Assembly (NCBI GenBank): GCA_016901395.1
Contig: JAEAMQ010000022.1
Coordinates: 1 to 41,210 of the forward strand
Length of the DNA: 41,210 bases
Direction of reading: 5' to 3'
DNA from: Prevotella sp.
Lineage (GTDB): Bacteria > Bacteroidota > Bacteroidia > Bacteroidales > Bacteroidaceae
Position 1 is the stretch's first letter. Each line of letters starts with the position of its first letter. A program made the translations under genes and the position numbers. The notes under the pieces are model-generated. The model did not search any database and was not told the DNA's origin. It saw only the letters and a program-made list of their open reading frames with translations. This document shows, in pieces, positions 23,559 through 34,156 of this stretch.

Positions 23559-25764
23559 CATTTGGCTCTTGACAGGAGTATTGGCTATGGCAGGTATCAT
23601 GGGTAATTCTACCCTGGCGCAAGCCCAAAACACAAAATCTCTGAAACAGTTTACGCTCGAAGACCTGAATTTCGGCGGAAACAACTATCACAATATGACT
23701 CCCAAGAATCGCTTCACCACCTGGTGGGGCGATGAATTGGTGCGTCTTGATCTCGACAAGTGTTATATTGTAGACAAGAAAACCGGCAAGGAGACCGTAT
23801 TGTTTACGCTCGATGAGGCCAACCGATGGTTGGGCAGCAGCGAAGACAACAAACTCCGCTCACTCTATTATGCAGAGTTTCCTTATAGCGACAAGTCGCT
23901 GGCGCTGCTACAAACCAAGGGAGTCAAGATGTTGTTGAACTTCAAGACTCATCAGACGGAATGGAAACAGAGTACCGCCGACATAGAGGAGCTGGAGTGG
24001 AACCCGCTGTCACGTGCGATGGCTTTTACCGGAGCCGATGGCTACAACCTCTTTGTGAGGGATGCCGAGGGTCACGACACACAGATTTCCACAGATGCCT
24101 CGCGCAACATTCTCTATGGCAAGAGCGTGCACCGTGATGAGTTTGGTTATACCAAGGGTACATTCTGGAGTCCTGACGGACAGAAGCTTATCTTCACAAG
24201 GATGGACCAAAGCATGGTGACTGACTATCCCCTGGTCAACATTCCTGATGCAGACTGGAAGCCGGAGAGCGGAGAGAGCCGCATTGCCACACCTGCCCCG
24301 GAGAAATATCCGATGGCCGGAGAGACGATGCACAAGGTGACTATCGGCGTGTATGACCTGCAGACCCACCAGACCGTGTATCTGAAGGCTGGCGATCCGA
24401 CCGACCGTTATTTCACCAATCCAGCCTGGAGTGCAGACTCGAAGACCGTATATCTCTTTGAACTCAACCGCGACCAGAACGACTGCCGGCTCGTGAGCTA
24501 TGATGCCAAAACCGGCAACAAGATAGCTGAACTCTACCGGGAGACCGATGATAAATACGTGGAGCCACTCCACCCCATCCAGTTTCTGCCGTGGGACGAC
24601 AGTAAATTTATCCTGCAAAGCCAGAAAGACGGGTACAACCACATATACCTATTTAATAAAGAGGGCAAGCAACTCAAGCAGTTGACCTCAGGACAGTGGG
24701 TCGTGATGGAAGTGCTGGGCTTCGACAAGAAGCACAAAGGCATCATCATCGCCTCCAATGAGCGCAACCCCTTGCAACGCAATCTCTATCTCGTGGATGT
24801 CAAGAGCGGCAAGCGCAAGATGATAGACGATAACGGACAAGGGTATCATTATGGTACGACGAGTGCGTCGGGAGAGTATGTTCTCGACCGCTACTCCACC
24901 CCAACTATCGCCCGTAACATCGCCATACTGAACCCGCAGACTAACGGGCACACCCGTTATTTCACAGCAGAGAACCCCTGGAAGGAATACAATGTGCCCG
25001 AATACAAGAGCGGTACCATCAAGGCGGCCGACGGAACGACCGACCTTTACTATCGCATGGTGATGCCTGTCGGCTTTGATCCAAGCAAGAAATATCCCAC
25101 CATCGTGTATGTCTATGGTGGTCCCCACGCCCACAACGTGGATGCAAGCTGGCATTGGGGCAGTCGTTACTGGGAGACCTACATGGCCCAGAAAGGCTAT
25201 CTGCTCTTCATTCTCGACAACCGCGGAAGCGAAAACAGGGGCAAAGCCTTTGAACAGACGACCTTCCGCCGCCTCGGAGAGAATGAAGTGAAAGACCAGA
25301 TGGAAGGCGTGAGATACCTCAAGAGCCTGCCCTACGTAGATGCGGAAAGGCTCGGTGTGCACGGCTGGAGCTTCGGTGGATTTATAACCATCAATATGAT
25401 GACGACCCATCCCGATGTGTTTAAGGTGGGCGTTGCCGGTGGACCGGTAATCGATTGGAGATGGTACGAGGTGATGTATGGCGAACGCTATATGGATACG
25501 CCGCAGACCAATCCCGAGGGTTATGCCGAATGTGGATTGCTGCAGAAAGCCAAAGATCTGAAAGGCAAGCTACAAATCATCATCGGATTGAACGACCCCG
25601 TGGTAGTTCCACAGCATGCACTGACATTCATCAAGCAGTGCATTCTGGACGGAACGCAGCCCGACTTCTTCGTATATCCCGGTGAACCGCACAACATGAG
25701 AGGACATCAGTCCACCCATCTCCACGAGCGCATCTCACAATATTTTGAGGATTATCTGAAATAA
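23548..25764 (+). CDS. S9B prolyl (tri/di)peptidyl peptidase
   Basis: A 738-residue exported serine peptidase with a signal peptide, an eight-bladed beta-propeller N-terminal domain and an alpha/beta-hydrolase domain. The catalytic triad is S608 in GWSFGG, D683 in GLNDP and H715 in GEPHNM. These positions and the motif YGERYMDTP closely match the DPP IV/prolyl tripeptidyl peptidase family, including P. gingivalis PtpA, which removes N-terminal peptides after proline. Tri- versus dipeptidyl specificity cannot be decided by eye. The start overlaps the methyltransferase stop by 11 bp (ATGAAGATTAA); longer in-frame readings upstream are shadows of that gene. Confidence 0.9.
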   Translation: MKINIWLLTGVLAMAGIMGNSTLAQAQNTKSLKQFTLEDLNFGGNNYHNMTPKNRFTTWWGDELVRLDLDKCYIVDKKTGKETVLFTLDEANRWLGSSEDNKLRSLYYAEFPYSDKSLALLQTKGVKMLLNFKTHQTEWKQSTADIEELEWNPLSRAMAFTGADGYNLFVRDAEGHDTQISTDASRNILYGKSVHRDEFGYTKGTFWSPDGQKLIFTRMDQSMVTDYPLVNIPDADWKPESGESRIATPAPEKYPMAGETMHKVTIGVYDLQTHQTVYLKAGDPTDRYFTNPAWSADSKTVYLFELNRDQNDCRLVSYDAKTGNKIAELYRETDDKYVEPLHPIQFLPWDDSKFILQSQKDGYNHIYLFNKEGKQLKQLTSGQWVVMEVLGFDKKHKGIIIASNERNPLQRNLYLVDVKSGKRKMIDDNGQGYHYGTTSASGEYVLDRYSTPTIARNIAILNPQTNGHTRYFTAENPWKEYNVPEYKSGTIKAADGTTDLYYRMVMPVGFDPSKKYPTIVYVYGGPHAHNVDASWHWGSRYWETYMAQKGYLLFILDNRGSENRGKAFEQTTFRRLGENEVKDQMEGVRYLKSLPYVDAERLGVHGWSFGGFITINMMTTHPDVFKVGVAGGPVIDWRWYEVMYGERYMDTPQTNPEGYAECGLLQKAKDLKGKLQIIIGLNDPVVVPQHALTFIKQCILDGTQPDFFVYPGEPHNMRGHQSTHLHERISQYFEDYLK

Positions 25765-25805
25765 GAAACGTGGAATTTGACAGAAGAAATACAAGAAATA
25801 AGAAA

Positions 25806-27074
25806 ATGAAGATATTACTTTTAGGTAGTGGTGGCCGTGAACACGCCATAGCATGGAAGATTGCACAGAGCAATCGGTGTGAAAAACTCTTCATTGCTCC
25901 CGGCAATGCAGGTACATCGGCTGTTGGCGAGAATGTCAACATTGGTGTCAACGACTTCGAAAAGCAAAAAGACTTTGTCGTTGCCCATGCTATCGACATG
26001 GTGGTAGTTGGCCCCGAAGACCCATTGGTAAATGGTGTGTACGACGAGTTCAAGCAGGACCCGCGCACAGCTGCTATCCCCGTCATTGGTCCATCCAAAC
26101 AAGGAGCTGTGCTCGAAGGCAGCAAGGATTTTGCCAAAGCGTTCATGAAGCGCCACAATATCCCCACTGCCGCCTATGAAACCTTCGACGGAACGACCGT
26201 GGAAGAGGGCATGCGTTTCCTCGAAACGCTCAAGGCACCCTACGTGTTGAAGGCTGACGGACTGGCCGCGGGCAAGGGTGTGCTGATTGTCCCCACCCTC
26301 GACGAGGCCAAGAAAGAGTTGCGCGAGATGCTTGGCGGCATGTTTGGCAATGCCTCGGCCAAGGTGGTCATCGAGGAATTTCTGTCGGGCATCGAGTGCT
26401 CTGTCTTCGTTCTCACCGACGGCAAGCATTATCAGATTTTGCCAGAAGCCAAGGACTACAAACGCATCGGGGAACACGACACCGGCCTCAACACCGGCGG
26501 CATGGGCAGTGTGACACCTGTTCCCTTTGCCACCAAGGAGTGGATGAAGAAGGTCGAAGACCGTATCATTCGTCCTACCGTTGATGGTCTGGCAGAAGAA
26601 GGCATTGATTATAAAGGATTTATCTTCTTTGGCTTAATCAATGTTGAGGGTGAACCGATGGTCATTGAATACAATTGCCGCATGGGTGACCCCGAGACGG
26701 AGAGCGTGATGCTGCGTCTCAAGAGCGACTTGGTGGACCTTTTCGAGGGTGTTGCCAAGGGCGATTTGGACAAGCGCACGGTGGAGTTTGACGAGCGTGC
26801 GGCTGTCTGCGTCATGCTGGTGAGCGGCGGCTATCCCGAGGAATACAAGAAAGGCTACCTCATTACCGGTATTGACGAGGTGGAAGGAAGTATGGTTTTC
26901 CATTCAGGTACTGCCCAGAAAGACGGTCAGGTAGTGACCAACGGCGGTCGTGTCATCGCAGTTTCCTCCTACGGCAAGGACAAAGAGGAGGCCCTGCAGA
27001 AGAGTTTTGCCGAAGCTCAGAAGATACATTTCACTGACAAATATTTCAGAAGAGACATCGGACAGGATTTATAA
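25806..27074 (+). CDS. purD: Phosphoribosylamine-glycine ligase
   Basis: PurD joins phosphoribosylamine and glycine with ATP to make glycinamide ribonucleotide in purine synthesis. The 422-residue protein has the N-terminal motif [15 protein letters not shown], an ATP-grasp centre ([15 protein letters not shown]) and the metal-binding ending [12 protein letters not shown]. The start at MKILLL (25806) fits the family; an in-frame ATG 12 codons upstream adds an atypical extension. It follows the peptidase by 41 bases and may be the last gene of the cysE transcript. Confidence 0.95.
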   Translation: MKILLLGSGGREHAIAWKIAQSNRCEKLFIAPGNAGTSAVGENVNIGVNDFEKQKDFVVAHAIDMVVVGPEDPLVNGVYDEFKQDPRTAAIPVIGPSKQGAVLEGSKDFAKAFMKRHNIPTAAYETFDGTTVEEGMRFLETLKAPYVLKADGLAAGKGVLIVPTLDEAKKELREMLGGMFGNASAKVVIEEFLSGIECSVFVLTDGKHYQILPEAKDYKRIGEHDTGLNTGGMGSVTPVPFATKEWMKKVEDRIIRPTVDGLAEEGIDYKGFIFFGLINVEGEPMVIEYNCRMGDPETESVMLRLKSDLVDLFEGVAKGDLDKRTVEFDERAAVCVMLVSGGYPEEYKKGYLITGIDEVEGSMVFHSGTAQKDGQVVTNGGRVIAVSSYGKDKEEALQKSFAEAQKIHFTDKYFRRDIGQDL

Positions 27075-27092
27075 AAACTTTTTTTTCATAGT

Positions 27093-27145
27093 ATTCCGGT
27101 CAATGGAACGGGGTAATGAACATATCCCTAACGATTGACCGGAAT
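27093..27145. other. Structured intergenic hairpin
   Basis: A perfect 12-bp stem, ATTCCGGTCAAT (27093-27104) with 27134-27145. Inside it a 6-bp stem (GGGGTA with TATCCC, one wobble) and a 7-base loop form a longer hairpin. It lies 19 bases after purD. The T-run precedes rather than follows it, so a simple terminator is not established. Confidence 0.6.
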
Positions 27146-27219
27146 CCCTCCGAAATGAGATGAGCCATTGTAGAGGCTCTCGTGACAAGCCTATTTTCAG
27201 ATAACAACATCGTCGGCGA

Positions 27220-28158
27220 ATGATAACATATACCCAAACTAAGATTGCACAATCGCGGTGGTCACTGTCGTTTACAGCTGTCTATGCTGTATTAGTGTAC
27301 TTCGCAGCTGGTCTTGTGACCCGTGAACTGTGGATACAATTGCTGTTGATGGGCGTTTCAGCGCTGCTAATGGTTGAACTGAACAATGCCAACTCACTCA
27401 TTCGCATCTATAGTCGTATGGTGTCGTGCTCCTTTCTGGTGATGACCACCATGGCAACTTTTCTCATTCCTTCTATAGATGCAGCTGTTATTCAGACTTC
27501 AATAATAGGATTTTATATCTATTTCTTTAAAGCTTACCAAGATCAAACAGCCTCGGGATGGATATTTGCTGCCTTTTTTGCATTAGGAATTATTAGCATC
27601 CCATTTGTCCAGGTATTGTTTTTTGTCCCCGTTCTATGGATTCTGATGGCAACAAATGTGCTGGCTTTCAGTGGAAAAACATTTTTTGCTTCTGTTTTAG
27701 GACTCATTGGACCATATTGGTTTGTCGCAGCCTATTATATAAGTATTGGAAACATGGGATGGATTCCATATCATTTTATGGAATTAACACACATTGAACC
27801 TGCCTTCAATTTCACCATAATTGATACTCCACGGCTCATCACGGCAGTATTTATCTTACTTTTAGCTCTGTTAGGAAGCATCCACTTCCTGTTTTATAGT
27901 TATTTGGACAAGATACGGACACGTATGATGTACGAAATACTCATTACTCTGGATGTATGCTGTTTTGCCTTTATCCTGTTGCAGCCTCAACATTTTGATA
28001 AACTCATGGCAATGTCTATCGTGACAACAGCCCCCCTTATAGGACATTATTTAGCACTTTCCCATACGAAATTTTCAAACATTTTCTTCCTCTTAATTCT
28101 CTTTATTGCATTGGTAATAACTGCTTTCAACTTATGGATGCCATCATTGATCTTCTGA
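27220..28158 (+). CDS. Hypothetical polytopic membrane protein
   Basis: A 312-residue, very hydrophobic protein with about eight to ten predicted transmembrane segments and few charged residues. It resembles the unnamed membrane proteins (DUF6427 type) of Bacteroidetes, but I see no catalytic motif and assign no function. Its A+T content is high compared with nearby genes (36 of 60 at 27541-27600). Its end overlaps the following DedA-like gene by 25 bp. Confidence 0.7.
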   Translation: MITYTQTKIAQSRWSLSFTAVYAVLVYFAAGLVTRELWIQLLLMGVSALLMVELNNANSLIRIYSRMVSCSFLVMTTMATFLIPSIDAAVIQTSIIGFYIYFFKAYQDQTASGWIFAAFFALGIISIPFVQVLFFVPVLWILMATNVLAFSGKTFFASVLGLIGPYWFVAAYYISIGNMGWIPYHFMELTHIEPAFNFTIIDTPRLITAVFILLLALLGSIHFLFYSYLDKIRTRMMYEILITLDVCCFAFILLQPQHFDKLMAMSIVTTAPLIGHYLALSHTKFSNIFFLLILFIALVITAFNLWMPSLIF

Positions 28159-28586
28159 TAAATTACGGATATTGGGGAATGCTCTTGGCTGCTTTTTTAG
28201 CAGGTAGCTTTTTCCCTTTCAGCAGTGAAGCCGTGATGCTGGGCCTAATGGCTGCCGGACTTGCTCCTGTGCCCTTAGCCATTTATGGGACGATAGGTAA
28301 TGTAGCTGGGTCGTTGCTCAACTATGGGATTGGAAGTCTGGGCAAGATGGACTGGATAGAAAATTATCTACACGTGAAAAAAAAGGACTTACAGCGAGCC
28401 GAAAAGTTCATGGCCGGACACGGTGCATGGATGGGATTTTTTGCCTTTCTACCTGTCATCGGATCAGGCATCACCATTGCGCTGGGTCTGATGAGAGCCA
28501 ATTTGGTCATCTCTTTCGTCAGTATAACACTCGGTAAAATATTTCGATATGTTGTATTGATTTACGGAGCATACATGCTTTTCTAA
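28134..28586 (+). CDS. DedA/YqaA-family membrane protein
   Basis: A 150-residue integral membrane protein of the DedA/SNARE-associated superfamily, short YqaA type. The motifs GSFFPFSSEAVMLGLMAAG, GNVAGSLLNYGIGSLG and FLPVIGSGITIALGLMRAN fit the re-entrant-loop core of the family. DedA members are linked to membrane-lipid flipping (including undecaprenyl phosphate) or membrane-potential maintenance; which applies here is unknown. Its 5' end lies inside the preceding gene in another frame (25 bp overlap). Confidence 0.85.
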   Translation: MDAIIDLLINYGYWGMLLAAFLAGSFFPFSSEAVMLGLMAAGLAPVPLAIYGTIGNVAGSLLNYGIGSLGKMDWIENYLHVKKKDLQRAEKFMAGHGAWMGFFAFLPVIGSGITIALGLMRANLVISFVSITLGKIFRYVVLIYGAYMLF

Positions 28587-28660
28587 ACACGGCTTTTGGA
28601 AAAGAAAATTAAAAAGGTAAAAATATCAACGCTTTTGGCCGTTCTCTGTTGAGTTTTTAC

Positions 28661-28668
28661 TATCTTTG
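28661..28668 (+). promoter_or_regulatory. -7 element for the DUF2723 gene
   Basis: TATCTTTG, 39 bases before the ATG at 28708. The nearest TTTG (28634-28637) is 23 bases upstream, slightly long for a -33 box. Confidence 0.5.
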
Positions 28669-28707
28669 TAAGCAATTATTGCAATAACTCTATATCTTAA
28701 ATATTAA

Positions 28708-31700
28708 ATGAAACAGTACAGATTAGTAGACAATGTGCTGGGCTGGCTCGCATTTGCGATAGCTGCCTTTGTGTATTGTTCTACCATTGAGCCGACAGCC
28801 TCGTTCTGGGACTGCCCTGAATTTATCACTACTGGTTACAAGCTTGAAATCGGTCATCCACCCGGGGCACCGTTCTTTATGCTTACCGCCAATCTATTCA
28901 GTCAGTTTGTAAGCGACCCAAGCCAAGTGGCCCGTATGGTTAACACAATGAGTGCCTTACTATCGGCAACCACTATCATGTTCCTTTTCTGGACCATTAC
29001 GCATTTGACGCGCAAGCTTATCATGAAAGATTGGGACAGTCTGACGCTTGGTAAGATTATCTCCATTGAAGCAAGCGGCATGGTTGGTGCGCTCATCTAT
29101 ACGTTCTCTGATACCTTCTGGTTCTCGGCTGTAGAGGGCGAGGTGTATGCTTATTCATCAGCCTTCACGGCCATTGTATTCTGGTTAATCCTGAAATGGG
29201 AAGACCATGCAGACGAGCCTCACTCTGACCGATGGTTAGTATTGATTTTCTACATGACCGGTCTGAGCATTGGCGTTCACCTGTTGAACCTGCTTTGTCT
29301 GCCCGCCATAGTGCTGGTGTACTGCTATCGTCGCTTTCCCGACGTGGAAACCAAGGGCTCTCTCATTGCCTTACTCATCTCATTTGCTATTGTAGCAGCC
29401 GTGCTCTATGGTGTGGTACCTGGTATTGTCACCGTGGGAGGATGGTTTGAATTGCTGTTTGTCAACATGCTGGGTATGCCGTTCAATACGGGACTCATCA
29501 TCTACATAGCCCTTCTCGTGGCCGCAGTATTATGGGCCATCTATGAAAGCTATATCGGACAGAATAAGAAAATGGAGAACATCTCCTTCCTTATCGCCTT
29601 TGGTCTCATCGGTATACCTTTCTATGGCTATGGTTGGACAGCCGTATTGACAGGTGTGGTGGTTCTCGCCATCACTGCTTACCTGCTCAACTACAAAAAG
29701 GTGGTGAACAAAAAGCCGGTATATGCCATCACATCACGCTTCAAAAATACAGCTCTTCTATGCATGCTGATGCTGATGATTGGCTACTCCAGCTATGCTT
29801 TGATCGTCATTCGGTCGGATGCCAATCCCCCGATGGACCAAAACTCTCCCGAGGACATCTTCACTCTGGGTAACTATCTGAGTCGCGATCAGTATGGCGA
29901 TCGCCCCTTGCTCTATGGTCAGGCCTACACTTCCCAAGTGGCTTTGGAGCAGGAAGGCAATATGTGCAGACCCAAAAGCATAGAGGGTGCACCCATTTAT
30001 AGTCGTAAGGAAAAAGCCTCACAGGATGAGAAGGACTCTTATTTCGTGGTGTCTCACAAGAACAAATATGTCTATGCACAGAATATGCTCTTCCCACGAA
30101 TGTATGATGCTGCCCACACCCAAGACTATGAATCATGGATGGGAGGCGTAGATGGCACGCAGGTTCCTTATGACCGTTGTGGAGAGTCCATGATGGTGAA
30201 GGTACCGTCTCAAGTTGATAATATCAGGTTCTTCCTCTCTTACCAGTGTAATTTCATGTACTGGCGTTACTTCATGTGGAACTTTGCAGGACGCCAGAAC
30301 GATATTCAGGGCAATGGAGAATTAGAGCATGGCAACTGGATAACAGGTATTTCCTTCCTCGACAACGCCCGTTTGGGTGACCAAAGCAAGCTCCCTGACG
30401 ATTTGAAGAACAACAAAGGACACAACGTGTTCTATTGTCTTCCATTATTATTGGGCATCATTGGTCTCTTCTGGCAGGCTTTCCGCGGCAAGCGTGGAAT
30501 ACGCCAGTTCTGGGTAGTGTTCTTCCTTTTCTTCATGACGGGATTAGCCATCGTGGTCTATCTGAACCAAACTCCGGTACAGCCTCGTGAGCGAGACTAT
30601 GCCTATGCAGGCTCATTCTATGCCTTTGCCATCTGGTGTGGTATCGGTGTGGCCGCTATTGTCGACCTGATGAAGAAGTATCTTAAGGTGGACAATGTGA
30701 TTGCTACAGCTGTTGTATCTCTCGCCTGTCTGCTCGTTCCGATACAAATGGCCAGCCAGACATGGGATGACCACGACCGTTCCAACCGTTATACCTGCCG
30801 CGATTTCGGCCAAAACTATCTCATGACACTGCAGGATAAAGGCAACCCAATCATCTTCACCAATGGTGACAACGATACTTTCCCACTTTGGTACAATCAG
30901 GATGTAGAAGGTGTTCGTACCGATGCACGTGTCTGCAACCTCAGTTACCTGCAGACAGACTGGTACATCGACCAGATGAAACGACCTGCCTACAACTCTC
31001 CTTCGGTGCCTATCACCTGGCCCCGTCTGGACTATTGTTCGGGAACCAACGAGTATGTAGAGGTACAAGCTGGTATGAAACAGAACATCCTTGACCTCTA
31101 CAAGCAGGATCCCACTGCTGCCAAGCAACTCTTTGGAGCTAATCCTTTTGATGTAAGCAACGTCATGAAGTATTGGGTCCGCGGTGAATTCTCGGCACAA
31201 CAACGTAGTATTCTTGCACAGGTTTTCAACGTTTCTGAAGACAAAGTCAAGGAGACCATGCACATGATTCCTACCGACACGCTCTATGTCCCCATTGATA
31301 AAGAAGCTGTGAAAAAGAGTGGAATGATGATGGCCAGTGATTCTATCCCCGACCAAATGGTCATTTCCTTAAAAGGTAAAAATGCCCTTTATAAAGGAGA
31401 TTTGATGATGTTGGAGATGATTGCACACTGCAATTGGACCCGTCCAATCTATGTGGCCCTGACCGTGGGACAGGAAAACTACATGAACCTCGGTGACAAT
31501 TTCGTGCAGGAAGGTCTTGCCAACCGTATCACACCGTTCCTGACCAACAAGTCAGGGGCCAAGAACTTTGATACAGAGGCAACCTATAATAATCTGATGA
31601 ATCGCTATCGCTATGGCGGTCTCAGCACCAAGGGACTCTATCTGGAGGAAACTACCATGCGTATGTGCTATACACACCGCAGGCTTTTCGGCCAGTTGGC

Positions 31701-32100
31701 TCTTCATCTCATTGCTGAAAACAAAAAGGATAAGGCCCTGAAAGTCCTCCAAAAGGCTGAACAGGAAATCCCGACATACAATGTACCGATGAACTATATG
31801 AGCGGTGGCACTGACCTTGCCCGTGCCTATGCCTTGCTGGGACAGAAGCAAAAGGCTATGGAAATACTCAATGCCGTATGGAAAGATGCCTCTCAATATG
31901 AGGCATACTACCTGGGACTCAATGGCATAAGGTTTGATGGTGCTCAGCGCGATTGCATGGTTCAACTCTCCATCATGTCTCAGGTAAGTGATGTCACGTC
32001 GATAATCGACAAGTCTCTGGCCGCCAAACAGAAGTCTCAACTCGATAATTACTATCGAATGTACTTGGGCAAAGGCGGAAAAATGATGGAAAATCAATAA
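28708..32100 (+). CDS. DUF2723 integral membrane protein (GT-C glycosyltransferase-like)
   Basis: A 1130-residue protein. The N-terminal half has many transmembrane segments and the family motif around WDCPEFITTGYKLEIGHPPGAP (about residues 34-55), where acidic residues sit in the first extracytoplasmic loop as in GT-C glycosyltransferases such as protein O-mannosyltransferases. The C-terminal half is soluble and ends with TPR-like helices (KALKVLQKAEQEIP, DLARAYALLGQKQKAMEIL). Using lipid-linked sugar to modify proteins or glycans is inferred from fold resemblance only. Substrate and acceptor are unknown. Confidence 0.8.
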   Translation: MKQYRLVDNVLGWLAFAIAAFVYCSTIEPTASFWDCPEFITTGYKLEIGHPPGAPFFMLTANLFSQFVSDPSQVARMVNTMSALLSATTIMFLFWTITHLTRKLIMKDWDSLTLGKIISIEASGMVGALIYTFSDTFWFSAVEGEVYAYSSAFTAIVFWLILKWEDHADEPHSDRWLVLIFYMTGLSIGVHLLNLLCLPAIVLVYCYRRFPDVETKGSLIALLISFAIVAAVLYGVVPGIVTVGGWFELLFVNMLGMPFNTGLIIYIALLVAAVLWAIYESYIGQNKKMENISFLIAFGLIGIPFYGYGWTAVLTGVVVLAITAYLLNYKKVVNKKPVYAITSRFKNTALLCMLMLMIGYSSYALIVIRSDANPPMDQNSPEDIFTLGNYLSRDQYGDRPLLYGQAYTSQVALEQEGNMCRPKSIEGAPIYSRKEKASQDEKDSYFVVSHKNKYVYAQNMLFPRMYDAAHTQDYESWMGGVDGTQVPYDRCGESMMVKVPSQVDNIRFFLSYQCNFMYWRYFMWNFAGRQNDIQGNGELEHGNWITGISFLDNARLGDQSKLPDDLKNNKGHNVFYCLPLLLGIIGLFWQAFRGKRGIRQFWVVFFLFFMTGLAIVVYLNQTPVQPRERDYAYAGSFYAFAIWCGIGVAAIVDLMKKYLKVDNVIATAVVSLACLLVPIQMASQTWDDHDRSNRYTCRDFGQNYLMTLQDKGNPIIFTNGDNDTFPLWYNQDVEGVRTDARVCNLSYLQTDWYIDQMKRPAYNSPSVPITWPRLDYCSGTNEYVEVQAGMKQNILDLYKQDPTAAKQLFGANPFDVSNVMKYWVRGEFSAQQRSILAQVFNVSEDKVKETMHMIPTDTLYVPIDKEAVKKSGMMMASDSIPDQMVISLKGKNALYKGDLMMLEMIAHCNWTRPIYVALTVGQENYMNLGDNFVQEGLANRITPFLTNKSGAKNFDTEATYNNLMNRYRYGGLSTKGLYLEETTMRMCYTHRRLFGQLALHLIAENKKDKALKVLQKAEQEIPTYNVPMNYMSGGTDLARAYALLGQKQKAMEILNAVWKDASQYEAYYLGLNGIRFDGAQRDCMVQLSIMSQVSDVTSIIDKSLAAKQKSQLDNYYRMYLGKGGKMMENQ

Positions 32101-32112
32101 AGACTGACAGGT

Positions 32113-32234
32113 AATTAGAAATTACAGATCGTTTTAATAAGCAACATCAAAGACGGAGAACACCAAACTCTATACAGGGCAGCAGGGGCCGTCTACAATT
32201 GATGATGATGAAAAACCATCTGTAATTTCTAATT
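32113..32234. repeat. 122-bp inverted-repeat element (MITE-like or structured RNA)
   Basis: A perfect 17-bp inverted repeat, AATTAGAAATTACAGAT (32113-32129) with its complement at 32218-32234, encloses 88 bp. Inside are nested pairings CATCAA/TTGATG (32145-32150 with 32199-32204) and AGACGG/CCGTCT (32151-32156 with 32189-32194). The element fills the gap between the DUF2723 gene and the deacetylase gene. No transposase and no clear target-site duplication are visible. Confidence 0.7.
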
Positions 32235-32258
32235 CCTCTTATACTATTCACAAAGTAA

Positions 32259-32870
32259 ATGTTTATAGAGCAACCGGCACGATGGCTTAGATGGTTATAT
32301 CCTGCAGCTTTATGGCGAATGGATCCCCATGAGCACGCAGTCTATCTGACGTTTGACGATGGGCCGATTCCCTCTTCCACTCCGTTCATACTCAAAACAC
32401 TTCGTGAGTTTGGAGTAAAGGCAACCTTCTTCATGGTGGGTGAAAACGTGCTCCGTTACCACGACCTCTACAATCAAATCGTGGAAGAAGGCCATCAGGT
32501 GGGTAACCACACGTTCAACCATCTTGGAGCCTTCAAGCATTGGACCATCACATACGCCATCAATACGGAGAAGGCCAACAACCTCATCAATGCCCATCTC
32601 TTCCGCCCGCCCCATGGTTGGATGCGACATTCCGAGTATTGGTGGCTGCAGCGCAAATACAAGATTGTGATGTGGGACCTCGTTACCCGAGACTATTCCA
32701 AATGGCTGACGGCCGACGATGTGGTGCGCAACGTGAAACGATATGCCCGCAACGGTTCAATCATCACCTTCCACGACTCACTTAAAAGCATCGACAAGCT
32801 CAAGACAGCTTTGCCCGAAGCACTCCAATGGCTGAAAGAACAAGGTTATGAATTCAAGACTTTCGAATGA
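32259..32870 (+). CDS. Polysaccharide deacetylase (NodB domain)
   Basis: A 203-residue metal-dependent deacetylase. All NodB motifs are present: TFDDGP (D33, D34), the metal His pair in GNHTFNH (H84, H88), RPPHGW (R116) and FHDS (H172). Members remove acetyl groups from N-acetylglucosamine in peptidoglycan or other glycans. No signal peptide or membrane anchor is evident, so it may be cytoplasmic or exported by another route. Its end overlaps queG by 23 bp. Confidence 0.9.
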   Translation: MFIEQPARWLRWLYPAALWRMDPHEHAVYLTFDDGPIPSSTPFILKTLREFGVKATFFMVGENVLRYHDLYNQIVEEGHQVGNHTFNHLGAFKHWTITYAINTEKANNLINAHLFRPPHGWMRHSEYWWLQRKYKIVMWDLVTRDYSKWLTADDVVRNVKRYARNGSIITFHDSLKSIDKLKTALPEALQWLKEQGYEFKTFE

Positions 32871-33786
32871 TATCAAAGCCGAGGCCAAGCGTCTCGGCTT
32901 TTTTGCTTGTGGCATCGCCAAGGCCGACCGGGTGTCTGACGAGGAGGAAATCCGCCTGCGCACATGGCTCCAACAGGGGATGAATGCAGACATGGACTGG
33001 ATGAACAACTACCTCGACAAACGGCTCGACCCACGCTTGCTGATGGATGGTTTGCAGTCCATCGTGTCGGTTGCAATGAGTTATGTCCCGGCCAAGCGTC
33101 CTCCCAAAGAGGAGCCTCAACTCGCCGCCTACGCTCTCGGACAGGATTATCACGATGTGGTGAAGCAGCGGTTGCGTGAGCTGGCCTTGTTTGTCTATGG
33201 ACCAGAGAATATCGATCAGGCCCGCTTCCGGGTCTTTGTCGACAGCGGACCTGTATTGGAGCGGTATTGGGCAGAGCAGGCCGGACTCGGCTGGATAGGC
33301 AAAAACCGACAACTCATCATTCCCCACGCAGGCAGTATGTTCTTTCTGGGCGAATTGTTCCTTGACATTCCGCTCGATTACGACACCCCTATGCCCAGCC
33401 GATGTGGCCGTTGCACCCGATGCATCGACCATTGTCCTACACACGCCTTATCACTCGAGGGGCCCTTTGATTCCCATCGATGCATCTCCTATCAGACCAT
33501 TGAAAACCGTCATGAACTGAGTGAGGAGGCCAAAAAAGCGATGGGCAATGTCATCTATGGATGCGACATCTGCCAGCAAGTTTGTCCCTGGAACCGCTTT
33601 GCCACACCCAATCATATCCCTGAATTCCAACCCAAGGAAGAGTTGCTGAATATGACTCGTGAACGTTGGAAGCATCTGTCTATTGAGGATTATCGCCGTC
33701 TTTTCAAGGGTTCTGCTGTAAAAAGAGTGAAATATGAAGGCTTAATGAGGAACATTTCTAATCTTTTTCGTAAATTTACACCATGA
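32848..33786 (+). CDS. queG: Epoxyqueuosine reductase
   Basis: QueG reduces epoxyqueuosine to queuosine in tRNA, using cobalamin and two 4Fe-4S clusters. The 312-residue protein has the DUF1730-type N-terminal domain and a ferredoxin-like C-terminus with cysteines 186, 189, 192 and 196 (CGRCTRCIDHCP), 212, and 239, 242 and 246 (CDICQQVCP), the eight expected. The start overlaps the deacetylase end by 23 bp, and the stop overlaps the next gene as ATGA. No other queuosine gene is in the window. Confidence 0.95.
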   Translation: MNSRLSNDIKAEAKRLGFFACGIAKADRVSDEEEIRLRTWLQQGMNADMDWMNNYLDKRLDPRLLMDGLQSIVSVAMSYVPAKRPPKEEPQLAAYALGQDYHDVVKQRLRELALFVYGPENIDQARFRVFVDSGPVLERYWAEQAGLGWIGKNRQLIIPHAGSMFFLGELFLDIPLDYDTPMPSRCGRCTRCIDHCPTHALSLEGPFDSHRCISYQTIENRHELSEEAKKAMGNVIYGCDICQQVCPWNRFATPNHIPEFQPKEELLNMTRERWKHLSIEDYRRLFKGSAVKRVKYEGLMRNISNLFRKFTP

Positions 33787-34037
33787 AAAATCAATTACAA
33801 GAGGATATCACGACATTCTTTCGCGACTTCGCCCTGCAAGTGTTGAGGGATGCCGATGTGGATCCCAACGACTCGCGAGCATTCAAGATGGCCATGCTCG
33901 ACCATTACGAAGAGATTTACCCACACTTCTCCCTCACCGAAGTTTTCCGAGAAAACAATGGTCAGAAGCGTCATGAAGAAATGGTAGAGGAGTATAAGCG
34001 CTGCTTCACGCTCTTGCTGATGGGTCGTTTACCTTAA
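33783..34037 (+). CDS. Small hypothetical protein coupled to queG
   Basis: An 84-residue, mostly helical, charged soluble protein (MKNQLQEDITTFFRDFALQVL...). I do not recognise the family. The ATGA overlap with the queG stop indicates translational coupling. No signal peptide or transmembrane segment. Confidence 0.6.
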   Translation: MKNQLQEDITTFFRDFALQVLRDADVDPNDSRAFKMAMLDHYEEIYPHFSLTEVFRENNGQKRHEEMVEEYKRCFTLLLMGRLP

Positions 34038-34156
34038 AAGCAGAAAGCCATTTCCGTTTTCAGAATATCCCTTTTCATCCCCCTACCCTATACTACACCA
34101 TCACTTTCGAAGTTTTCATCCCTATCGTTTGCTGATAAACCATAACCTCAACAATA

